A stretch of DNA of 64,000 nucleotides from Paenibacillus crassostreae. GTDB lineage: Bacteria; Bacillota; Bacilli; Paenibacillales; Paenibacillaceae. Below are positions 24,274 to 35,147 of the stretch, piece by piece. Location: contig NZ_CP017770.1 in the NCBI RefSeq assembly GCF_001857945.1, forward strand, positions 2,418,001-2,482,000. The letters run 5' to 3'. How positions within the stretch are numbered: the stretch's first letter is position 1; each line of letters begins with the position of its first letter. Below the pieces are notes generated by a model. It did not search any database, was not told where the DNA came from, and was given only the letters and a program-made list of their open reading frames with translations. Made by a program: the position numbers and the translations under genes.

Positions 24274-26034
24274 CTATTCCTTTATAACTACAAGATCTTC
24301 TCCAAATAATTGAAGAGCCTCGTCAATCAACGGTTCTGACTTCACTTCTCCATCCTCGTGCTCATGCTCTAACTTTAGTTCTTCTTTAGCTTTTTGAGTA
24401 GATCCTTCAAGTGCCTTCATCCAATCACGTTGCATAATTGTAACTAAACGATAAGGTCCCGCAAGCTTGGATTCCATCACATGTTCAATAACTTGTCTAT
24501 TAGCCGGCTTCTCAACCGTCTCACGGTGAATCGTATTCTTAAATGCTACCAAAATAGCATCATCAAGTACAGATACTGGTTCTCCATCTACAAACCAAGC
24601 ATGTACAGTAACCTTTTCTTCCTTCACACCTTGAAGAACCATAGCCCATTTTTTATGAATGGTCGTAAATGAATCACTAGTTGTATGAGCGAGATATTGA
24701 TCAAGATGTTGTGGAAGTTTGGTGGTCGTAGAAACCCGCGGTGTGGGCATCCCATTGCCAGACGATCTCGAACTCCCACTAGAATCACGACCCTGCGCGG
24801 AAGATCCACCTGTTTGAATAATTTGTTCAACCTTCTTTTCAAGAGCTACAATCTGTTGCTTCAAAAGGGAAATTTGATCTGCATCAACTACTACTGCTCC
24901 GTGTTGATTTGGATTGGTGTCTCCAACTACGACCGACTCCTGAATACCCTGCGGAGCGTTACACAACTTGAGAAGCGCTACTTCAAACAATGTTTGCGGC
25001 TGTGTAGCATACTTCATTTCACTTTGATAGTGATTCAAAATGTCAATCATTCGGAACAGCTGTTCACGGGTGAATGCTTCCACCATATCCTTATACTCTT
25101 CTGGATTAAGCACCCTGTCCGTTAACTTGTCCGCTTGTGGGACCATCTTGATCATAAGTAGATCTCTGAAATAATACAATAGGTTTTCCATGCATTTATC
25201 TGCACTTTTCCCCTCTTGCATGAAATCCTCGACCATTTGCAAGACCAATCCTATATCTCCATTAAGTAAACCTTGTGCCAATTTTCCGAATTGTTCTGAA
25301 GCGATACCACCTGTCATATTCAGAACTTGTTGGTAGGATACTCCTTCATTAGAAAAAGAAGATATTTGATCTAGAATACTTAACGCATCCCGCATCCCAC
25401 CATCCGACAATCGTGATATATATTGGAGCGCTTCATCTTCGGCCTTAATTCCTTCTTCATCGCAAATCTGGCGTAACCGTTCCGTTTGTTCATCTAATGA
25501 TACTCTGCGGAAATCAAAGCGCTGACAACGCGAAATTATCGTGGCTGGTAGCTTATGCGGCTCTGTTGTTGCCAGAATAAACATTACATGAGGAGGCGGC
25601 TCCTCCAATGTCTTCAGCAAAGCATTAAACGCTTCTGTCGTCAGCATATGCACTTCATCAATAATATAAACCTTCTGCCTAACTTCTGTTGGTGCATATT
25701 TAACTTTCTCACGCAAATCACGAATTTCTTCTACACCCCGGTTAGATGCAGCATCTATTTCTTGAACATCCATGACTGCTCCAGCCGTGATTCGTCGACA
25801 GGACTCGCACTCATTACAAGGTTCTGGACCGGGACCTCGTTCACAATTTACTGCTTTTGCCAAGATCTTTGCAGCACTTGTCTTTCCCGTTCCCCGTGGC
25901 CCGTTGAACAGGTAGGCATGAGAAACCCGCTGTTCACGTAATGCGTTCTGCAGTGTTTGAATAATGTGCTGTTGCCCCACCATGTCTTGAAAAGACTGCG
26001 GTCGCCATGCACGGTACAGCGCTATATGTTCCAC
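24274..26034 (-). CDS. dnaX: DNA polymerase III subunit tau/gamma
   Basis: Clamp-loader ATPase that also links polymerases. The 586-residue protein has Walker [15 protein letters not shown], a four-Cys zinc module ([16 protein letters not shown]), Walker [11 protein letters not shown], the SRC motif in [10 protein letters not shown], and a Ser/Gly-rich hinge (around residues 415-430) before the tau C-terminal domain. Start is GTG at 26034 with GAGGGT upstream. First protein gene after the SRP RNA, as in B. subtilis. Confidence 0.96.
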   Translation of the reverse strand: MEHIALYRAWRPQSFQDMVGQQHIIQTLQNALREQRVSHAYLFNGPRGTGKTSAAKILAKAVNCERGPGPEPCNECESCRRITAGAVMDVQEIDAASNRGVEEIRDLREKVKYAPTEVRQKVYIIDEVHMLTTEAFNALLKTLEEPPPHVMFILATTEPHKLPATIISRCQRFDFRRVSLDEQTERLRQICDEEGIKAEDEALQYISRLSDGGMRDALSILDQISSFSNEGVSYQQVLNMTGGIASEQFGKLAQGLLNGDIGLVLQMVEDFMQEGKSADKCMENLLYYFRDLLMIKMVPQADKLTDRVLNPEEYKDMVEAFTREQLFRMIDILNHYQSEMKYATQPQTLFEVALLKLCNAPQGIQESVVVGDTNPNQHGAVVVDADQISLLKQQIVALEKKVEQIIQTGGSSAQGRDSSGSSRSSGNGMPTPRVSTTTKLPQHLDQYLAHTTSDSFTTIHKKWAMVLQGVKEEKVTVHAWFVDGEPVSVLDDAILVAFKNTIHRETVEKPANRQVIEHVMESKLAGPYRLVTIMQRDWMKALEGSTQKAKEELKLEHEHEDGEVKSEPLIDEALQLFGEDLVVIKE

Positions 26035-26086
26035 TTTGCGTTACCCTCTTTCAACTTCCACTTTCATGACACTTCTTTGCTACAAC

Positions 26087-26092
26087 ATTATA
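26087..26092 (-). promoter_or_regulatory. Candidate -10 box of the dnaX promoter
   Basis: A perfect TATAAT 53 bp upstream of the GTG; the -35 region 17 bp further (TTTTGC) is poor. This site would serve dnaX-ebfC-recR downstream of the SRP RNA terminator. Confidence 0.4.
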
Positions 26093-26164
26093 CTATATTC
26101 GCGTATTCTGCAAAATGCCATTTCACTGTTCTTCTTAAAATTAACACAAGTAGAAACGGCTATA

Positions 26165-26274
26165 TAAGGATAAAAGTATCAAGAATCAATTTCATAATTA
26201 CGCAAATCGATTTAGATGCATCGGCGATTATGAAATTGATTCAAGTGAAACTTATACTTTCTTATATTTTAAAA
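26165..26274 (+). repeat. Dispersed repeat, subfamily 2, full copy C
   Basis: Arms GAATCAATTTCATAATTACGC (26183-26203) and GCGATTATGAAATTGATTC (26224-26242) form a 20-bp-class palindrome. The right tail AAACTTATACTTTCTTATAT runs into the A-tract opposite the SRP RNA terminator's U-run. A degenerate ATATAAG tail is visible on the left side too. Together with the terminator it fills the dnaX-ffs gap. Confidence 0.82.
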
Positions 26275-26310
26275 AAACAAAAGCATCTTCGCCAATTGGC
26301 AAAGATGCGC
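26270..26310 (-). terminator. SRP RNA terminator
   Basis: Minus strand GCATCTTTGCC AATT GGCGAAGATGC followed by TTTTGTTTTTTT; repeat copy C begins right in this T-tract. Confidence 0.85.
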
Positions 26311-26334
26311 GTATACATTGATTATAAATTATAA

Positions 26335-26606
26335 GACCGTGCACCTGTTATTGATAATTGTAATCCAAGCGGCAATCCTGCGCAGCTACTCAAGCTAGGC
26401 TTCCCTTCGGCACAAGAGTAACTTACTTATGGCTGCTTCCTTCCGGACCTGACCAGGTTCATAAGCACTCATTGCGAAGGACCCAGCCATCAACATAGCA
26501 CGCAGGGACCAAGACCTTACATCAACAAAACCTCTAACAGGAATTCAACCTCGCTACAGCGGATTGCGAGTTACAGGGCACCGCTACCTCCCCGTCTAGC
26601 ACGGTG
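26335..26606 (-). ncRNA. ffs: Signal recognition particle RNA (Bacillus-type scRNA, ~272 nt)
   Basis: The SRP54-binding hairpin GTCAGGTCCGGAAGGAAGCA is clear on the minus strand. The 5' end ACCGTGCTAGACGGGGAGGT pairs with the 3' GGTGCACGGTC as in the long Gram-positive RNA with an Alu domain. The 5' end agrees with a promoter at 26613-26641. It directs membrane protein targeting with Ffh. Confidence 0.96.
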
Positions 26607-26612
26607 AAAACA

Positions 26613-26641
26613 AGTATATCTCATGAGTGCCCAAAAATCAA
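26613..26641 (-). promoter_or_regulatory. SRP RNA promoter
   Basis: TTGATT (26636-26641), 17 bp, TATACT (26613-26618); predicted start near 26606, matching the RNA's 5' end. Confidence 0.75.
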
Positions 26642-26685
26642 CTTGGTAATTGTTTCTGCAACATAAATATCCATTTCTATTAGAA

Positions 26686-26722
26686 CACAAAAATCCCCTA
26701 CTCCATATGGAGTAGGGGATTT
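26686..26722 (-). terminator. rpmE terminator
   Basis: A perfect 32-bp palindrome (AAATCCCCTACTCCAT and its complement, 26691-26722) followed on the minus strand by TTTTTGTG. Confidence 0.88.
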
Positions 26723-26765
26723 CATATGTTTGTTTGCTTATGCTGCTAAGCAGAACACGACAGAA

Positions 26766-26963
26766 TTAGATGCCGTATTTCTTCTTAAATTTATCAACAC
26801 GACCACCAGCATCAAGGAATTTCTGTTTCCCAGTGTAAAATGGATGGCAGTTGGAGCAAATTTCTACGCGAAGGTTTTCTTTAACAGAACCTGCCTCGAA
26901 CGTATTACCACAAGCACAAGTTGCCGTAGTAATGTGAAATTTCGGTTGGATTGATTCTTGCAT
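26766..26963 (-). CDS. rpmE: 50S ribosomal protein L31, zinc-binding type
   Basis: 65 residues from the ATG at 26963 ([10 protein letters not shown]) with AGAGGTG; the upstream 18 codons lack family sequence. Cys16, Cys18, Cys36 and Cys39 form the zinc site of the C+ type, which in B. subtilis is used when zinc is plentiful. Ends [17 protein letters not shown], typical of L31. Confidence 0.96.
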   Translation of the reverse strand: MQESIQPKFHITTATCACGNTFEAGSVKENLRVEICSNCHPFYTGKQKFLDAGGRVDKFKKKYGI

Positions 26964-27058
26964 GACTTTCACCTCTTTCCGCCCTGAGTCACATGTGGAC
27001 ACAGAGTATATGGACATACAATAGCATTATATCAGGGACACTTATAATGTGCAATATT

Positions 27059-28345
27059 TTATTTACTTACAATTGCCTTTTTGGGACGGATCATTCCTGC
27101 TGGAGGAATATGAGTAAACGAGCCAATTACAACATCAGGTAGCTCGGATCTAAAGATATCAAGCATCTGCTTCATGCCCAATATCTCACTTTTGGCTGGC
27201 GGAATAATCTCCAGATAACTTTCAGGGTCAATATTCAAATTACGCATTTGGATTAATTTCAATCCAGTACGGCGGCAGAACTCCACCATTGCTTCGATCT
27301 CTTCCTCGCGATCAGTTACACCTGGAAAAATCAAATAGTTAATCGATGTATAGACACCTTGCTCCGTTGCATATTTCAACGACTTCTCTACGTTAGCCAG
27401 ATTGTACCCACGCGGTTTATAGTAGGCATTATAATGATCATCTAGCGCACTAATCGTGCTTACACGCATAAGATCGAGGCCAGCATCCACGATACCTCTC
27501 ATATGATCGCTAAGCCCTGCGTTTGTATTAATATTGATGTAACCCATATCCGTTACTGATCTCACCTCGCGGATGGCATCTATAATGACTTTCGCCTGTG
27601 TTGAAGGCTCGCCCTCACACCCTTGTCCGAAACTAATGATGGATTCAGGTGTCTTGAGATGTTCTAACATAACTTCTACTAACTCATCTACCCGTGGACG
27701 GAAGTCCATACGAGTCTGAGGTGAGACAAAGCCACTATCCTCCGGTTGCTCAGAAATACAACCAAAACATCCCGCGTTACAAGAGTGTGATACGGGCACT
27801 GCGCCCTCCCAACGATTAAGGAATGTGTTGGATGATGTCAAACATTCATATCCTAACGCACAATTCGATAAATGGGAATATAACCTATTATCCGGATATT
27901 TCTCAGTAAGTCGTTGTACACCAGTGTTAAGGTCTTCTGTATCACAATTCAAAGGATTCCACTTCTCTGGATCATCCGTTAATTCGGCCGCAACAAAGAA
28001 CTTACCATCTTTCCAAACAACAGCAGAATAACCGAATAGCGGTAACTTATACTCTTTATCTGCCTTCACATATCCAGGAAGACATAATCTTGTATACCCT
28101 TGTGGAAGAAGTGCTCCAACGGCTTGCGCCTGATTGGGTAGAGACATCATTTCGCCACTTTCCGGATCCATCCCTACGGCATGGGTACTTGGTAGGCCTA
28201 CTAATGTAGCACCCTCAGGCAGTGGAATAAGCTCGTCCTCCATCATTTCAACGATCATATCTCCACTACGAGCAAGCCCGTATAGTGTAGGATGATCAAA
28301 TACATTCCCTTGTTCATCTGCATATACCAGATACATGTTGTTCAC
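27059..28345 (-). CDS. Radical SAM protein of unknown function
   Basis: 428 residues. The iron-sulphur motif is CNAGCFGC (Cys189, Cys193, Cys196), preceded by a ~185-residue N-terminal region that itself has Cys134, Cys162 and Cys168. After the motif come SFGQGCEGEPS (SAM-binding GEP-like), NINTNAGLSDHMRGIVDAGL and MRVSTISALDDHYNAYY, as in the AdoMet radical barrel. I do not recognise the subfamily or substrate. It lies between rho and rpmE in the same direction, where B. subtilis has nothing similar as far as I recall. Confidence 0.8.
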   Translation of the reverse strand: MNNMYLVYADEQGNVFDHPTLYGLARSGDMIVEMMEDELIPLPEGATLVGLPSTHAVGMDPESGEMMSLPNQAQAVGALLPQGYTRLCLPGYVKADKEYKLPLFGYSAVVWKDGKFFVAAELTDDPEKWNPLNCDTEDLNTGVQRLTEKYPDNRLYSHLSNCALGYECLTSSNTFLNRWEGAVPVSHSCNAGCFGCISEQPEDSGFVSPQTRMDFRPRVDELVEVMLEHLKTPESIISFGQGCEGEPSTQAKVIIDAIREVRSVTDMGYININTNAGLSDHMRGIVDAGLDLMRVSTISALDDHYNAYYKPRGYNLANVEKSLKYATEQGVYTSINYLIFPGVTDREEEIEAMVEFCRRTGLKLIQMRNLNIDPESYLEIIPPAKSEILGMKQMLDIFRSELPDVVIGSFTHIPPAGMIRPKKAIVSK

Positions 28346-28409
28346 CTTTTTCTATAAAAATCCTATATTTTATTTCACAAAATTTCATACAACCATTGAT
28401 AAAGCGAAC

Positions 28410-29807
28410 TTATGAAGACGGTCTAGTCGATGAAGACGCTGAATTTGAGGTTGAGCGTGGTGTTCTACGTGCGGTACTAGGTCTACTGCCACTACTGTTG
28501 CTACTGTTGCTACTGCTACCACTACTACGACTACCTCCGACACTTTGGCCTGTTTTCTCCGCAGGTGTGGCATCAAAAGAAGCAATAAACTCATCATTTG
28601 TCTTACAATTACGTAATTTCTTCAAGAATCCATCAACAAACTCAATCGAATCATTCATGTTTTTACGAATCGCCCAGATGGTGTCTAGTTCTTCTTTGTT
28701 CAACAGAACTTCCTCACGACGTGTTCCTGAACGGCGAATATCAATCGCTGGGAAAATACGGCGTTCAGCCAGCTTACGATCAAGATGTAGCTCCATGTTC
28801 CCAGTACCTTTAAATTCTTCATAAATAATATCATCCATACGTGATCCTGTATCAATCAAAGCTGTTGCAAGAATGGTTAAACTACCACCTTCTTCTACAT
28901 TTCTTGCTGCTCCAAAGAATCGTTTAGGGCGGTGGAACGCTGCGGGATCAATACCACCACTAAGGGTACGACCTGACGGTGGTACAACTAAGTTATAGGC
29001 ACGAGCTAATCTAGTGATACTATCCATAAGGATCACAACATCCTTCTTATGCTCTACCAACCGTAACGCACGCTCTAAGACAAGTTCAGCGACCTTAATA
29101 TGATTCTCTGGTAATTCATCAAAAGTAGAAGCGATAACTTCACCTTTTACAGAACGTTGCATATCTGTCACTTCTTCAGGACGTTCATCGATCAATAGTA
29201 CAAACAGTGAAATTTCAGGGTTATTTGTTGAAATGCTATTGGCAATTTCTTTCAAGAGGAGCGTTTTCCCAGCCTTTGGAGGTGCTACAATAAGTCCGCG
29301 TTGTCCTAAACCTACTGGTGCGAGTAAATCCATAATTCGTGTGGACAAATGGGTTGGGGATGTTTCAAGCACAATTTTCTTTTCAGGATATAGAGGAGTT
29401 AATGCTGGAAAATGTAGTCGTTCTGCTGCGGTCTGGGGATTCTCTCCGTTAACAGCGTTAACTTGAAGTAATCCAAAATAGCGTTCATTCTCTTTCGGGG
29501 TTCTACATTTACCAGATACTAAATCGCCAGTCCTTAAATCAAATTTGCGGATTTGCGAGGCGGAAATATATATATCTTGAGTACTTGGTAAATAGTTAAT
29601 CGGTCTAAGAAACCCATATCCTTCCGACAGTATCTCCAGCACGCCTTCCATAAACATTAATCCACTTTGTTCTGCTTGTGCACGCAAGATAGCAAAAATT
29701 AACTCTCTCTTCTTCAACTGACCATAATATGCAATCTGGTATTGTTTCGCCAGTTTATACAGATCAGTTAGTTTCATTTCTTCCAAATCGGAAATTTGCA
29801 GATCCAT
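28410..29807 (-). CDS. rho: Transcription termination factor Rho with a Ser/Arg-rich C-terminal tail
   Basis: Hexameric RNA-dependent ATPase. The 465-residue protein has the RNA-binding cold-shock-like domain ([14 protein letters not shown]), Walker A APPKAGKT (residues 175-182), [14 protein letters not shown], the Q-loop region [12 protein letters not shown] and the R-loop region PSGRTLSGG. The family body ends near residue 420. Residues 423-465 are a low-complexity tail almost wholly of Ser, Arg, Thr, Asn and Gly, encoded by repetitive AGT/AGC codons. Follows murA2. Confidence 0.95.
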   Translation of the reverse strand: MDLQISDLEEMKLTDLYKLAKQYQIAYYGQLKKRELIFAILRAQAEQSGLMFMEGVLEILSEGYGFLRPINYLPSTQDIYISASQIRKFDLRTGDLVSGKCRTPKENERYFGLLQVNAVNGENPQTAAERLHFPALTPLYPEKKIVLETSPTHLSTRIMDLLAPVGLGQRGLIVAPPKAGKTLLLKEIANSISTNNPEISLFVLLIDERPEEVTDMQRSVKGEVIASTFDELPENHIKVAELVLERALRLVEHKKDVVILMDSITRLARAYNLVVPPSGRTLSGGIDPAAFHRPKRFFGAARNVEEGGSLTILATALIDTGSRMDDIIYEEFKGTGNMELHLDRKLAERRIFPAIDIRRSGTRREEVLLNKEELDTIWAIRKNMNDSIEFVDGFLKKLRNCKTNDEFIASFDATPAEKTGQSVGGSRSSGSSSNSSNSSGSRPSTARRTPRSTSNSASSSTRPSS

Positions 29808-29909
29808 TTAATAACCACCTATTCAATTTTATAAGTCCTTTACTCTTGTTCTACATCTAATCTATAAGTCTATGAGAATATCTTAATTAATACATCTTTA
29901 CCCAAACGA

Positions 29910-29955
29910 TAAGGGGATATGCAAATCTCTGTGAAATCAGCATGAAATCCCCTTA
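29910..29955 (-). other. Hairpin in the rho leader
   Basis: TAAGGGGAT (29910-29918) pairs with ATCCCCTTA (29947-29955), with a smaller ATGC/GCAT stem inside. No T-run follows on either strand, so it is not a standard terminator. It could be a leader structure or attenuator for rho. Confidence 0.45.
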
Positions 29956-29975
29956 ATAAATTCAAAAATTATTCC

Positions 29976-31229
29976 TTATTCCGTCTCTCGCCATATATCT
30001 GCACCTAAACGGCGAAAATTCTCAACTAAAAAGTCATATCCTCGATCGATAAATTCTACACCACTGACTTCAGTAATTCCTTCTTCTACGGTTAATCCAG
30101 CAATGACAAGTGCTGCCCCAGCACGTAGATCCGTCGCCTTCACTTTAGCAGCATTCAAACGACTTCCCTCAATGATAGCAGAACGTCCTTCTACCCGAAT
30201 CTTCGCTCCCATACGAACCAATTCAGGGACATGCTTAAATCGGCTACTGTAGACAAAATCACTTAAGACACTTACTCCATCTGCCTGTGTTAAAAGACTG
30301 GTCATAGGCGATTGAAGATCGGTTGGAAACCCTGGATATACCAATGCTTTTACATCTACAGCTTCATAATTTGAGCAACCTATAACACGAATGCTCTCAT
30401 CCAGTTCTTCAATACGCACTCCCATTTCTAACAATTTTGCAGTCATCGCTTCCATATGTTTAGGAATAACATTATCTATCACAACATCGCCACGTGTAGC
30501 GGCAGCAGCAATCATATACGTACCTGCTTGAATTCGATCGGGAATAATGGAATGTCGGCAACCGTGCAGTTCAGAGACACCTTCAATACGGATTGTTTCC
30601 GTACCTGCGCCTTTAATTACGGCTCCCATAGAATTGAGGAGTGTTGCAACATCTATAATCTCAGGCTCTTTAGCCGCATTTTCAATAATAGTAGAACCTT
30701 TAGCTCGTGATGCAGCCAACATAATATTAATCGTGGCTCCAACGCTAGAAACATCCAAATAAATTTTTGCTCCTCGGAGCTCTTTAGCATACAGGTGAAT
30801 CGAACCATGTTCATTGGTTACCGTAGCACCCAACGCTTCAAATCCTTTAATGTGTTGGTCAATCGGACGAGGTTCAAAATTACATCCACCTGGTAGTCCA
30901 ATCGTTGCTTCTTTAAATTTGCCTAGGAGTGCCCCCATCATATAATAGGAAGCTCGCAATTTCTTAACTGATCCATTAGGCATAGGTATAGATTTAATCT
31001 GGGTTGGATCTATTCTCATCTGAGAACCTTCCCGTGTAACTTTCGCGCCTAATTCTTCCAAAATATCAGCGAATACTGCAACATCGCTAAGTAGAGGTAA
31101 GTTGTCCAGAACAACTTCAGAATCCGCTAAAATAGTAGCAGGAATCAAAGCAATGGCACTATTCTTGGCACCGCTGATGGATACTGTACCTTGTAGTGGA
31201 CGCCCACCAGTGATCATCAATTTTTCCAT
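29976..31229 (-). CDS. murA2: UDP-N-acetylglucosamine 1-carboxyvinyltransferase (second MurA, MurZ/MurAB type)
   Basis: First committed step of peptidoglycan synthesis; target of fosfomycin. The 417-residue protein has the PEP-binding Cys116 in [27 protein letters not shown] near the N-terminus, and the two inverted alpha/beta domains. The position next to fba and rho matches murZ (murAB) of B. subtilis rather than the murAA locus, so a second copy is expected elsewhere. Confidence 0.93.
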   Translation of the reverse strand: MEKLMITGGRPLQGTVSISGAKNSAIALIPATILADSEVVLDNLPLLSDVAVFADILEELGAKVTREGSQMRIDPTQIKSIPMPNGSVKKLRASYYMMGALLGKFKEATIGLPGGCNFEPRPIDQHIKGFEALGATVTNEHGSIHLYAKELRGAKIYLDVSSVGATINIMLAASRAKGSTIIENAAKEPEIIDVATLLNSMGAVIKGAGTETIRIEGVSELHGCRHSIIPDRIQAGTYMIAAAATRGDVVIDNVIPKHMEAMTAKLLEMGVRIEELDESIRVIGCSNYEAVDVKALVYPGFPTDLQSPMTSLLTQADGVSVLSDFVYSSRFKHVPELVRMGAKIRVEGRSAIIEGSRLNAAKVKATDLRAGAALVIAGLTVEEGITEVSGVEFIDRGYDFLVENFRRLGADIWRETE

Positions 31230-31336
31230 AAAATAAAATATCCCCCTACGCGTTTTGCAGTCGGAAACTAAAACATATCTTTACTTATAACTATGACAGA
31301 TTATCAAGCCCATTCAACAGGTAAATCATTCATTCA

Positions 31337-31374
31337 TGAAAATGGAAAGACACCGGCTTAGCGGTGTACTCTCC
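31337..31374 (-). terminator. Possible terminator after fba
   Basis: Minus strand GGAGAGTACACCG ... CGGTGTCTTTCC forms an imperfect stem followed by ATTTTC. The U-tract is weak. Confidence 0.35.
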
Positions 31375-31443
31375 ATATCAAACAATATTCAGCTAGACAA
31401 CTCTAAATCAGCTGTCCTAATTCATATAAACAAAACCATATTA

Positions 31444-32298
31444 TTACGCTTGATTACTTGAACCAAACTCACGCATTTTACCGATAACTGTTTGTTTGAT
31501 CGCATCACGACCTGGTACGATGAACGTACGTGGATCATAAGCTTCTGGTTTCGCAGCAAGCACTTCACGAACTGCTTTCGCAAATACGATTTGGTTCTCT
31601 GTGTTTACGTTAATTTTAGAAGTACCTAGTGAAATTGCTTTCTTGATATCATGTTCAGGAATACCTGTACCACCATGAAGTACCATAGGTATATTCGTAG
31701 CATCACGAATTTCTTCCATTTCTTTAAACCCAAGGTTAGGTTCACCAAGGTATGGTCCATGAACAGAACCAAGTGCTGGAGCTAGAGTATCGATGCCTGT
31801 TTCTTTAACGATACGTACGCACTCGTCCAACTTAGCATACATAATTCCACCGATAACGTCGTCTTCTTGTCCACCAACAGTTCCTACTTCAGCTTCAACA
31901 GAAACTCCCTTAGCATGAGCATATTCAACGACTTTCTTCGTCATTTCGATATTCTCATCAATTGGGTGGTGTGAACCATCAATCATAACGGATGTAAATC
32001 CAGCATCAATTGCAGCTTTACACTTGTCAAAGCTTGAACCATGGTCAAGGTGAATAGCTACAGGAACTGTAATTTTCATATCTAGCAGAAGGCCTTCTAC
32101 CATCTTAACAACTGTATTGAATCCGCCCATATGGCGAGCTGCTCCCTCAGATACTCCAAGGATTACTGGTGATTTCTCTTCTTCTGCTGCACCAAGAATC
32201 GCTTGCGTCCACTCTAAGTTATTGATGTTGTATTGACCCACTGCATATTTCCCTTTTAGCGCTTTGTTTAGCATGTCTGTCATAGATACTAATGGCAT
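31444..32298 (-). CDS. fba: Class II fructose-bisphosphate aldolase
   Basis: Zinc-dependent aldol cleavage of fructose 1,6-bisphosphate in glycolysis. Start at ATG 32298 ([13 protein letters not shown]) with TAGGAGG, giving 284 residues; the 19 open codons upstream are not family sequence. Seen are [11 protein letters not shown], the metal ligands in [30 protein letters not shown] and LHGGTGIP. The spo0F-fba-murA2-rho order is as in B. subtilis. Confidence 0.96.
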   Translation of the reverse strand: MPLVSMTDMLNKALKGKYAVGQYNINNLEWTQAILGAAEEEKSPVILGVSEGAARHMGGFNTVVKMVEGLLLDMKITVPVAIHLDHGSSFDKCKAAIDAGFTSVMIDGSHHPIDENIEMTKKVVEYAHAKGVSVEAEVGTVGGQEDDVIGGIMYAKLDECVRIVKETGIDTLAPALGSVHGPYLGEPNLGFKEMEEIRDATNIPMVLHGGTGIPEHDIKKAISLGTSKINVNTENQIVFAKAVREVLAAKPEAYDPRTFIVPGRDAIKQTVIGKMREFGSSNQA

Positions 32299-32364
32299 GG
32301 TTTCAATCCTCCTAAGAATGTTTGGTTTGTCTATAATGTTAAGCCGACATCTCATACAGGCTAT

Positions 32365-32373
32365 ATTATATCA
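32365..32373 (-). promoter_or_regulatory. Extended -10 promoter of fba
   Basis: TGATATAAT (TGn plus perfect TATAAT) on the minus strand, about 67 bp before the fba start codon; no good -35 is seen. Confidence 0.5.
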
Positions 32374-32558
32374 CATTGCACACAAAATACTAAATATGCA
32401 TTTGCGAAATAACGCACATAGTTAACTAGACGTCTTGATGTCGCCTTTAGAATATACGCTTATGTAATTAATTCTGCTGTGCTAGATCACACATGATACG
32501 ATACACTATCCATTCCACCATCTAAGTTACACCAATGATATTCAGAATCCAGCATCTT

Positions 32559-32945
32559 CTATTGTGCATCTACTACTACGTTATTTCTCAACTGTGCCTT
32601 GACCGCCACTCTCATTTCGTCAATATCAAACGGTTTGGTGAAATGCATTAATGCTCCTAGATCTGTTGCTTCTTTTATCATATCCAGTTCACCATAAGCG
32701 GTCATCATAATAACCTTGATGTCTGAATTTATTTCTTTAATGTGCTTTAATATTTCAAGTCCATCCATCCCTGGGATCTTCATATCAAGCAATACCAAGT
32801 CTGGTGCTTCATGCTGAACAAGTTCTAATGCAAGTTTGCCATTGGCTGCCTGGAATGTTTCATACCCTTCACTGTTGAACACTTCCATCAAAAGAATACG
32901 AATACCATTCTGGTCATCTACGATCAATACTTTCTTCTTGTCCAC
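32559..32945 (-). CDS. spo0F: Sporulation response regulator Spo0F
   Basis: Single-domain receiver that carries phosphate from sensor kinases to Spo0B in the sporulation phosphorelay. The 128-residue protein has Asp10/Asp11 in LIVDDQNGI, phospho-acceptor Asp54 in [13 protein letters not shown], Thr in MMTAYGE, and Lys in FTKPFD; there is no output domain. Start is GTG at 32945 with GGGAGG. Position between pyrG and fba matches B. subtilis, and a sigma-H type promoter precedes it. Confidence 0.93.
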   Translation of the reverse strand: MDKKKVLIVDDQNGIRILLMEVFNSEGYETFQAANGKLALELVQHEAPDLVLLDMKIPGMDGLEILKHIKEINSDIKVIMMTAYGELDMIKEATDLGALMHFTKPFDIDEMRVAVKAQLRNNVVVDAQ

Positions 32946-33024
32946 CTGTTATTAGCCTCCCATTAAATCAATTTTATTTATCCGATTGGATATTCCCTCA
33001 ATTCTCAATTATATCCATTTTATG

Positions 33025-33054
33025 CTATTCTCTTTCTTTAATCTAAACTCCTGC
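33025..33054 (-). promoter_or_regulatory. Sigma-H type promoter of spo0F
   Basis: Minus strand GCAGGAGTT (33046-33054), 12 bp, AGAGAATAG (33025-33033). It matches RnAGGAwww-N12-RnnGAATww at all but one base of each half. Spo0F of B. subtilis is known to be sigma-H dependent. Confidence 0.65.
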
Positions 33055-33068
33055 TATTAAACATGATT

Positions 33069-33145
33069 CAAAAAAAGTCTCTTTAGCATATCATTGTAAA
33101 GCTACAGTAAAACTTAAGCTTTTACAATGATGATCTAAAGAGGCT
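33069..33145 (-). terminator. Long-stem terminator of pyrG
   Basis: Arms 33117-33145 and 33076-33103 pair over about 26 bp, with perfect blocks CTCTTTAG and ATCATTGTAAA, and are followed by seven T on the minus strand. Confidence 0.85.
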
Positions 33146-33182
33146 CTAGAAGATGATGCTATATTGCTAAAACAGTTAATGT

Positions 33183-33266
33183 GAATCAATTTCATAATCG
33201 CCTATGCAGCTTAAATGAACTATATAGTTACATTTAAATCAGTTTGCGTAATTATGAAATTGATTC
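33183..33266 (+). repeat. Dispersed repeat, subfamily 2, copy D
   Basis: Arms GAATCAATTTCATAATCGC (33183-33201) and GCGTAATTATGAAATTGATTC (33246-33266) enclose 44 bp that contain AACTATATAGTT. The A/T-rich tails are absent. It lies between the pyrG stop and its terminator. Confidence 0.8.
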
Positions 33267-33276
33267 GTAATAACAA

Positions 33277-34911
<1,635 letters not shown>

Positions 34912-34956
34912 TCATGTGATATATGATGTTTATCCTATCCTATAAACGTTTCCTTA

Positions 34957-34997
34957 CTCCTAATATTGAAGACCAATATGTCATTCAATATTAGGAG
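34957..34997. promoter_or_regulatory. Perfect 14-bp inverted repeat in the pyrG upstream region
   Basis: CTCCTAATATTGAA (34957-34970) and TTCAATATTAGGAG (34984-34997) are separated by 13 bp. No U-run follows, so it is not an intrinsic terminator. Weak -35/-10-like boxes (TTGAAT, 17 bp, TATTAG) overlap it on the minus strand. It could be an operator or leader hairpin. Confidence 0.5.
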
Positions 34998-35023
34998 CTC
35001 AATGCCGATTCCTACCTACAAAA

Positions 35024-35060
35024 AAACAAAAAAGTGACACCCGTAGTACGGGGGCACTTT
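35024..35060 (-). terminator. rpoE terminator
   Basis: Minus strand AAAGTGCCCCCGTA C TACGGGTGTCACTT followed by TTTTGTTTTTTT. Confidence 0.88.
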
Positions 35061-35147
35061 TTATTATTTCAAATATTATTCAAGTTCAATTATAAGCCCA
35101 TGCAATAGTTTACTCTGTGGCTTAGGCTCTGTCAAGTGAGGATTAAA

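Noticed and set aside
28410..28600. A separate Val/Leu-rich gene over the rho tail on other frames
   Set aside because: Low-complexity shadow caused by the repetitive Ser codons of rho.
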